From Ruminococcaceae bacterium UBA5396 (GTDB taxonomy: Bacteria > Bacillota > Clostridia > Oscillospirales > Acutalibacteraceae), in contig DHOG01000005.1 in the NCBI GenBank assembly GCA_002410715.1, positions 402 through 5,787 of the forward strand: DNA of 5,386 nt, written 5' to 3'. Under the pieces are notes generated by a model, which saw only the letters and a list, made by a program, of their open reading frames with translations, was not told the DNA's origin and did no database searches. Below are positions 1-3,545 of this stretch, piece by piece (within the stretch, counting starts at the first letter, position 1; each line of letters starts with the position of its first letter). The position numbers were made by a program, and so were the translations under genes.

Positions 1-129
1 GTCGCTCATGGTTTCCCGGCTGGTGGCGCTAAAATGGATTTGTACCCGGTAAGTGGTTTTGCCAATTTTCTTCACAAGCACGGGGCATTCGTTCTCCTGT
101 GCAATAAGGGAGACAACACTGTCGGACAT
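1..129 (-). CDS. TnpW-like transposon-encoded small protein, N-terminal part, runs off the left edge
   Basis: The frame starting at the ATG at 129 stays open for 43 codons to position 1, so the C-terminus lies outside the window. The peptide begins MSDSVVSLIAQENECP and continues with KKIGKTTYRVQIHFS and SRETMSD. The GKTTY-V-(H)F-SRET pattern resembles, from memory, the small TnpW proteins found beside mobilization and recombinase genes on clostridial transposons; their biochemical role is unknown to me. No good ribosome binding site precedes this ATG. The strong one (AAAGGAG, 167-173) serves an ATG at 161 in a different frame, which reaches a stop after 29 codons. One extra A in the A5 run (minus strand, 147-151) would fuse the 161 start to this frame as MNNEKIVNSTTMSDSVV. 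The copy is therefore either frameshifted, affected by a homopolymer sequencing error, or starts internally. Family assignment is moderately sure. Confidence 0.6.
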   Translation of the reverse strand, partial: MSDSVVSLIAQENECPVLVKKIGKTTYRVQIHFSATSRETMSD

Positions 130-166
130 GGTGGTGCTGTTGACGATTTTTCGTTATTCATAGGCG

Positions 167-173
167 CTCCTTT
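167..173 (-). promoter_or_regulatory. Ribosome binding site of the TnpW-like gene
   Basis: The minus strand reads AAAGGAG five bases before the ATG at 161. It is a near-consensus Shine-Dalgarno site and implies that the original start was at 161, not the in-frame ATG at 129. Confidence 0.6.
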
Positions 174-204
174 CACAATCATCGAATGAGAATTTATCGA
201 CTGT

Positions 205-250
205 TGGGGGCCGCCTTCCGGACCTTGGGATACAAACACACAGGTCCCCC
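205..250. other. GC-rich dyad-containing non-coding stretch of the mobile element (possible oriT or structured leader)
   Basis: This lies in the 122-base gap between the IS left end and the TnpW-like gene. Two overlapping inverted repeats are visible. One is GGGGGCC (206-212) against GGTCCCCC (243-250), which pairs with one bulge. The other is GGACCT (220-225) against AGGTCC (242-247), a perfect 6-bp match with a 16-base loop. They share a 3' arm, so they would be alternative folds. No plausible reading frame occupies the stretch. Its position beside a VLP-type gene on a mobilization segment makes a transfer origin or a translational leader possible, but I see no relaxase gene or recognisable nic site. 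The function is inference only. Confidence 0.35.
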
Positions 251-270
251 GTTGACATGCACCCGAAAAG

Positions 271-283
271 CCTTGATTTATCA
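271..283. repeat. Left copy of the 13-bp direct repeat flanking the IS
   Basis: CCTTGATTTATCA occurs here and again at 1972-1984, flanking the IS as a target duplication would. The left copy runs directly into AAGGG, giving a perfect 7-bp stem (CCTTGAT/ATCAAGG, 271-286) with a TT loop. The IS terminal bases and the target share CC/GG residues, so the exact duplication (11 to 13 bp) and IS border cannot be fixed to the base. Confidence 0.75.
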
Positions 284-284
284 A

Positions 285-296
285 GGGCACTGAAAA
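285..296. repeat. IS left terminal inverted repeat
   Basis: GGGCACTGAAAA is the exact reverse complement of 1962-1973. The GGG-N3-TGAAAAAGT style of end is one I associate with the IS1182 family. Confidence 0.85.
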
Positions 297-329
297 AGTC
301 CGATTCTCGATTGAGAATTGGACTTTTTC
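292..329. terminator. Long hairpin inside the IS left end
   Basis: Arms 292-308 and 313-329 are 17 bp each, with a GATT loop (309-312). The only non-Watson-Crick pair on the plus strand is a G-T (G-U in RNA). The stem is closed by A5/T5, so it reads as an intrinsic terminator on both strands. Placed just upstream of the transposase promoter, it would shield the gene from read-through by flanking genes, a common self-regulation device of insertion sequences. It overlaps the weak -35 candidate. Confidence 0.7.
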
Positions 330-347
330 TTGCATATATGGTATAAT
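318..347 (+). promoter_or_regulatory. Extended -10 promoter of the transposase
   Basis: TGGTATAAT (339-347) is a perfect extended -10 element. A weak -35, TTGGAC (318-323), lies 18 bases upstream within the hairpin's right arm. The -10 ends 33 bases before the transposase start, leaving room for a short leader with a purine-rich ribosome site. Confidence 0.7.
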
Positions 348-380
348 TATTCATAGAAACGAGGCAATGGGGGAAGTAAA

Positions 381-1850
381 GTGCTGCGAGATAATAGTCA
401 GATAAAAATGTCATTATCCCCTTATCAGGGGCTGTATGATATTGTTGTATCAGAAGAACATATACTGAGAAAAATCAAAGAAAGCATAGATTTCAGCTTT
501 GTGAACCCAATGTTGCGAAAGCAGTATTGTGAAAATTTTGGGCGTCCGGCTAAAGAACCCGAAATGATGTTCAAGCTGATGTTTCTGAAGAAAGTGTATG
601 ACTTGTCAGACGAGAAGTTAATCAGCAGTGCGCAGACCGATATGGCGTATAAGTATTTTCTTAATTTAGACCCGGAAGCCGAAATGATAGACCCCAGCTT
701 ACTCACAAAATTCCGGAAGACCCGCATAACGGAAGATATACTGGATGAAATGTTGCGCGAAATGATACGCCAAGCAATCGAAAAAGGGCTGATAAAATCC
801 ACAGCGATTATTGTGGATTCGACGCATACTACGGCAAATGCCCGCCCCAAAACCGTCACACAGGTATTGCGTGATTTGAGTAAACAGCTGCGGCGTGAAA
901 TATACCGTGAGATGATAGAGCTTTCGGAAAAGTTCCCTGAGAAGCCAAGTGAAACCGCCGAATTGGCGGACGAGATTCAGTATACTTATCAGTTGCTGGA
1001 AAATATTGGCGAAGATATACTGCAAAGTGAAAAGACCGGTTTAATTGAATTATATGAGCGTATAAAGGAACTGTTGGACACGGATCGCATACGTGAGATT
1101 CGCTCAAAAGCCGATGAGGATGCCCGTTTCGGACATAAAACGGCGACCAGCACATTTTTCGGGTACAAAAACCATCTTGCAATGACCGAAGAACGTATTA
1201 TAACAGGGGTTAAAGTCACGCACGGCGGAGAACCGGACTGTACCCAATTGCCGGTTTTACTTGAAAAAGCCATAAACAACGGTGTAGCTGTAAAAGAAGC
1301 CATTGGCGATATGGCCTACGTCAGCAAGGACAACCTTGATGTTTGCGAAGAAAAGGGCGTGACACTTTACGCGAGAACGAACTCCGCTGTTGCAGCGGCA
1401 GCTGCAACGTCGCTTGATGAAGGATTCTCATTCAACAAGGACGCCGGACTACTTCAATGTCCGGCAGGTGAGCTTGCGATGCGGGTTGAGAAAAGGACAG
1501 CAGAAAACGGGAACACATATCTGAACTATTTTTTCAGTAAAAAAAAGTGCCAGAAATGCCCGATGTGTGGGCAGTGCCGTATGGGGAAATCAAAGGGAAA
1601 ATGCTACAACATTACGCAGCCAAGCGAGAAGAACCGACAAAGACTTTCGTTTGAAAACAGCGACGCTTTCCGGGAGCGAATGAAAGTCCGGCATAGAATT
1701 GAAGAAAAGAACGGGGAGATGAAAGTGACCCACGGCCTCGGCAGAGCCGATTCCGTGGGTCTTGCCTCTATGCGATTGCAAACATATTTTACGGCTTTTG
1801 TGGTTAATGTAAAGCGGATAGTCAAGTTAATGGATCCAAATCCGGCCTGA
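381..1850 (+). CDS. IS1182-family DDE transposase
   Basis: This is a 489-aa enzyme that cuts and joins the IS ends during transposition. The GTG start is chosen because GGGGGAAG (369-376) lies four bases upstream; the next in-frame ATG (codon 10) has no ribosome site. Residues about 20-135 match the N-terminal DUF772-type domain (NPMLRKQY, GRPAKEPEMMFKLMFL, DPSLLTKFRK). The DDE catalytic fold follows. First Asp is D146 in AIIVDSTHTTANA. A charged, partly helical insertion spans about 160-240. Second Asp is D310 in AIGDMAY, after FFGYKNHLAM. The probable catalytic Glu is E441 in RHRIEEKNGEMK. A CX2CX2CX2C cluster (C390, C393, C396, C399), with C360 and C408 nearby, is a probable zinc-binding knuckle. 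Full length with no stops or frameshifts. Family call is strong; exact subgroup was not checked. Confidence 0.95.
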   Translation: MLRDNSQIKMSLSPYQGLYDIVVSEEHILRKIKESIDFSFVNPMLRKQYCENFGRPAKEPEMMFKLMFLKKVYDLSDEKLISSAQTDMAYKYFLNLDPEAEMIDPSLLTKFRKTRITEDILDEMLREMIRQAIEKGLIKSTAIIVDSTHTTANARPKTVTQVLRDLSKQLRREIYREMIELSEKFPEKPSETAELADEIQYTYQLLENIGEDILQSEKTGLIELYERIKELLDTDRIREIRSKADEDARFGHKTATSTFFGYKNHLAMTEERIITGVKVTHGGEPDCTQLPVLLEKAINNGVAVKEAIGDMAYVSKDNLDVCEEKGVTLYARTNSAVAAAAATSLDEGFSFNKDAGLLQCPAGELAMRVEKRTAENGNTYLNYFFSKKKCQKCPMCGQCRMGKSKGKCYNITQPSEKNRQRLSFENSDAFRERMKVRHRIEEKNGEMKVTHGLGRADSVGLASMRLQTYFTAFVVNVKRIVKLMDPNPA

Positions 1851-1934
1851 TTATGGCTGTTTTTTTGGTTTCCTCGGTGATACTCGTTTTTTGTATTAAT
1901 TTCTCTGATGTTTATTCGAATATTTATACACCAA

Positions 1935-1965
1935 AAAATCCTCGGTTTTAAAAACCAGGGATTTT
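1935..1965. terminator. Hairpin inside the IS right end
   Basis: AAAATCCTCGGTTTT (1935-1949) pairs with AAAACCAGGGATTTT (1951-1965), with one wobble and one mismatch in the stem. The tract of Ts after the stem fits a terminator for the transposase transcript, and the reverse strand has A/T tracts too. It mirrors the hairpin at the left end and overlaps the start of the right inverted repeat. Confidence 0.55.
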
Positions 1966-1973
1966 CAGTGCCC
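1962..1973. repeat. IS right terminal inverted repeat
   Basis: TTTTCAGTGCCC is the exact reverse complement of the left end at 285-296 and marks the right border of the insertion sequence. Confidence 0.85.
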
Positions 1974-1984
1974 TTGATTTATCA
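1972..1984. repeat. Right copy of the 13-bp direct repeat flanking the IS
   Basis: CCTTGATTTATCA repeats 271-283. The TCA at its end is the stop codon (TGA) of the minus-strand VLP-type gene, so the target site overlaps that gene's last codon and the gene survived the insertion intact. Confidence 0.75.
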
Positions 1985-2491
1985 GACTTTTTCCTGCTCT
2001 AAATGCGTAAAAATTGTGTATCGTTTCCGCTGCCTTGCGGCCTCCTTGTGGTGGCGCTCCCGTCCGGCGCAGTCTTGGCAGTACTTCGCGCGGTTGGAGC
2101 CGGGAAGGAACAGTGCCCCGCATATGACACATCGTTTTCCATCCTGTCGGTGAAATAGGGCGGTTTCCAGTTCCTTGTCCAACGGGAGGATAGCAGTTCG
2201 GAACCACCGACATAATAGAGAATAGGAAATGCTTTGAACGCAAACGCATTCCTCTCCGTCATCCAGAGCAATGCAGTTGCCATCATCGTAGTTGCAACAC
2301 TTATGCACTAACTGACGCATTCGGCGGTACTGGTGGTAGTTCATGGTAGGACTAGGTTCATATGCTCTGTCGTTTTCATCGGCGGATTGTTCCCTTTCTT
2401 CCGGCTTCATAGCTGCTCCGAGCGCTGGCGGTAAGGTCGGCTGGATAAGAATATGAATCGTGATAGTGACGGTCAAAACAAATTCTTTCAT
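1982..2491 (-). CDS. Cysteine-rich VLP-domain protein of a mobilizable element
   Basis: This is a 169-aa protein resembling the Cys_rich_VLP family seen next to relaxase, MobC and TnpW genes on clostridial conjugative elements. Its molecular role is not established; zinc-stabilised nucleic-acid binding is plausible. The start at 2491 has an excellent ribosome site (AAGGAGG, seven bases upstream). Residues 1-27 are hydrophobic and signal-like (MKEFVLTVTITIHILIQPTL). An alternative ATG at 2410 (M28) has its own GGAG five bases upstream and gives a 142-aa form closer to what I recall for the family. The core at about 57-113 has KCCNYDDGNC, a DDGEECVC segment and SISYSLLCRWF (C65, C66, C73, C82, C84, C94). 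A C-terminal zinc-ribbon-like unit, CVICGALFLPGS then YCQDC (C121, C124, C138, C141), precedes a basic tail. The IS lies immediately after the stop. Confidence 0.82.
   Translation of the reverse strand: MKEFVLTVTITIHILIQPTLPPALGAAMKPEEREQSADENDRAYEPSPTMNYHQYRRMRQLVHKCCNYDDGNCIALDDGEECVCVQSISYSLLCRWFRTAILPLDKELETALFHRQDGKRCVICGALFLPGSNRAKYCQDCAGRERHHKEAARQRKRYTIFTHLEQEKV
2411..2419 (-). promoter_or_regulatory. Internal ribosome binding site for a possible shorter VLP product
   Basis: The minus strand reads GGAG (2416-2419) five bases before the in-frame ATG at 2410. This site would yield a product starting MKPEEREQSADEND without the hydrophobic leader. It competes with the stronger site serving the start at 2491. 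Confidence 0.4.
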
Positions 2492-2542
2492 AAGACAACC
2501 TCCTTGAAAGTCAAATATATTGTTAATTTTTCGTGCTGTGTA

Positions 2543-2571
2543 TTGTATTTATCGTGCAAATAGCATATACT
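2543..2571 (+). promoter_or_regulatory. Putative promoter of the antitoxin gene
   Basis: TTGTAT (2543-2548) and TATACT (2566-2571) are separated by 17 bases and end 29 bases before the antitoxin start. The -10 matches consensus well and the -35 poorly, in its last three positions. The 109-base gap to the divergent VLP-type gene must also contain that gene's promoter, unless it is read from further upstream; I could not identify one convincingly. Confidence 0.5.
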
Positions 2572-2579
2572 ATAAATGC
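2563..2579. promoter_or_regulatory. Imperfect palindrome over the antitoxin -10, possible operator
   Basis: GCATATACTATAAATGC is a 17-base imperfect dyad. Six of eight symmetric pairs match, including GCAT/ATGC at the ends, and it covers the -10. RelB/DinJ-type antitoxins usually repress their own promoter through a ribbon-helix-helix domain binding such sites. The operator role is inferred from position and family habit. Confidence 0.3.
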
Positions 2580-2600
2580 CAGTAAGAAGGAGTTGATGAT

Positions 2601-2858
2601 ATGGCTGGAAATACAACAAATATCAGCATCCGCATGGATTCGGATTTGAAAGCGCAGGCTGACGCCCTGTTCGGTGAACTGGGCATGAATTTGACCACGG
2701 CTTTCAATATCTTTGTCCGCCAGTCGCTCCGGGAAGGCGGCATCCCCTTTGACATCAGGTTGGAACAGCCCAATAAGAAAACGACGGCCGCCATGCTGGA
2801 GGCGGAAAGGATTGCGGAGGACCTAGGAATGTCCTGCCAGTATTGTCTTTATTCTTGA
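2601..2858 (+). CDS. RelB/DinJ-type antitoxin with a lost C-terminus
   Basis: An 85-aa frame with ribosome site AGAAGGAG (2585-2592) eight bases before the ATG. Residues 5-50 are a clear ribbon-helix-helix DNA-binding domain: TNISIRMDSDLKAQADALF, then GMNLTTAFNIFVRQSLREGG and IPFDI. Family members bind their own promoter through this part and neutralise a RelE/YafQ-type toxin through the C-terminal arm. The family pattern holds through AAMLEAERIAED (about residue 74). The last 11 residues (LGMSCQYCLYS) are unlike it; I would expect a DPSVKGY-type continuation. They are encoded by DNA whose other strand looks like a foreign gene. No toxin gene follows. The protein may still bind DNA but probably cannot hold a toxin, so it is best read as a truncated orphan. 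Confidence 0.8.
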   Translation: MAGNTTNISIRMDSDLKAQADALFGELGMNLTTAFNIFVRQSLREGGIPFDIRLEQPNKKTTAAMLEAERIAEDLGMSCQYCLYS

Positions 2859-3241
2859 TTTCAATGGGGAAAAGGATTCCCCAGCTTTCAGTTCCATCAT
2901 CATATGATTTTTGATATATAAAATTGATTTTGCCGCCATCCGTTTCTGCCCTTCCATTCAGCCTCTTGCGTTCCTTTTATGGCCTCTATTGAAACGATCT
3001 CATCTTTTATATCAGAACCATCAAGATATTTCTGAACCAGGCTTTCGCTGTATTTGTCAAAAATAAATGTTCCATAGCCGCCAGCGCAGGCGCCGGCATC
3101 CCATTCTACGGGCAGCGTATAAATTTTAACAGCCCCGGCAATAAGAACAAAAATAAGCAGCGTCGCCATGATAATGACGATATGCTCTTGAGAGAGATTA
3201 TTTCGCTTTCGCAGTTCACTGATTCGCTTTCCAATAGTCAT
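2822..3241 (-). pseudogene. Decayed XRE-type HTH / membrane protein gene
   Basis: The intact frame (2900-3241) encodes 113 aa, starting at an ATG preceded by AGGGTGAT. Residues 1-19 (MTIGKRISELRKRNNLSQE) are the start of an XRE helix-turn-helix domain, but its recognition helix and the rest are missing. The sequence passes straight into a membrane segment (IVIIMATLLIFVLIAGAVKIY, about 21-41), as if a middle part was deleted in frame. A soluble part follows (WDAGACAGGYGTFIFDKYSE), a pattern I recall from C-termini of clostridial HTH-membrane proteins of unknown role. After GTQEAEWKG the frame ends in FYISKII. A neighbouring frame from about 2949 to about 2825 reads like coding sequence (KINFIYQKSYDDGTESWG), which suggests a one-base frameshift. 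That frame ends at the antitoxin junction. Function is probably lost. Confidence 0.6.
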
Positions 3242-3345
3242 TTCATCACCCTAATACCAATTTAACAATATTCCCGTTGCGTAAAGTCATACAATGGCTA
3301 TTGCTATTAACTTTGCCCTAAAGCATAAATCATGTGATAAACTCA

Positions 3346-3391
3346 TGCTAGAAAGCTTGCTGTTTATTAGAAAACAACAAGCTCTCTAGCA
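3346..3391. repeat. 20-bp imperfect inverted repeat (hairpin) in the intergenic region
   Basis: TGCTAGAAAGCTTGCTGTTT (3346-3365) pairs with 3372-3391, with two mismatches and a 6-base loop. No T-run follows on either strand, so it is not a typical intrinsic terminator. It lies in the 304-base gap between the decayed HTH gene (3241) and the permease gene end (3546). Otherwise the gap holds only AT-rich DNA and the 13-codon remnant at 3459-3500. It could be a REP/MITE-like element or an mRNA-stabilising hairpin for the permease transcript; copy number in the genome would decide. Confidence 0.55.
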
Positions 3392-3458
3392 AAGTATCTT
3401 ATATAGCTTAAATTTGTGTAGCCTTGGAGCAGCATCATTCAATAATCGTATTTGAAGA

Positions 3459-3500
3459 TTATCGTGATTTCCCTACTATAATAATTATTAATTTTTTCAC
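3459..3500 (-). pseudogene. 13-codon remnant of a gene downstream of the permease
   Basis: The minus strand has AGGTGAT a few bases before a GTG at 3500, then codons for MKKLIIIIVGKSR and a TAA. Good ribosome site, lysine start and hydrophobic run look like the opening of a signal peptide or lipoprotein gene 45 bases after the permease stop. No long frame continues it in any phase, so it is probably the start of a deleted or decayed operon gene. A genuine 13-aa peptide cannot be excluded. Confidence 0.35.
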
Positions 3501-3545
3501 TGTAATCACCTCATTATTTAACAAAAACACCCGATTAATCTGGAG

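Larger units (their letters stand above)
285..1973 (+). mobile_element. Complete IS1182-family insertion sequence
   Basis: The element is about 1,689 bp, in the usual size range of the family, and has a single transposase gene reading left to right. Its ends are perfect 12-bp inverted repeats, GGGCACTGAAAA at 285-296 and TTTTCAGTGCCC at 1962-1973. The match extends to 17 bp (280-296 and 1962-1978) because the target is itself palindromic. A 13-bp direct repeat flanks it. Just inside each end is a hairpin that would stop transcription entering from outside. Nothing appears broken: promoter, ribosome site, transposase and both ends are present, so it may still be mobile. It sits between a VLP-type gene and a TnpW-like gene that were probably neighbours before insertion. 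Borders are uncertain by one to three bases. Confidence 0.88.

Noticed and set aside
266..290. The hairpin at the IS left border read as a phage or ICE attachment core
   Set aside because: The repeat is fully explained as the duplicated IS target. There is no integrase gene or tRNA end next to it in the window.
72..335. 87-codon minus-strand frame running from the IS left hairpin into the TnpW-like region
   Set aside because: It crosses the IS border and the non-coding dyads. Only its last 29 codons have a real start signal, and those are out of frame with the recognisable protein.
425..1303. Several minus-strand frames of 104-144 codons inside the transposase region
   Set aside because: They are shadows of the well-supported transposase gene and show no start signals or recognisable domains.
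1908..2153. Plus-strand 81-codon frame across the IS right end
   Set aside because: It reads antisense through the VLP-type gene and through the IS hairpin, with no ribosome site or protein-like composition.
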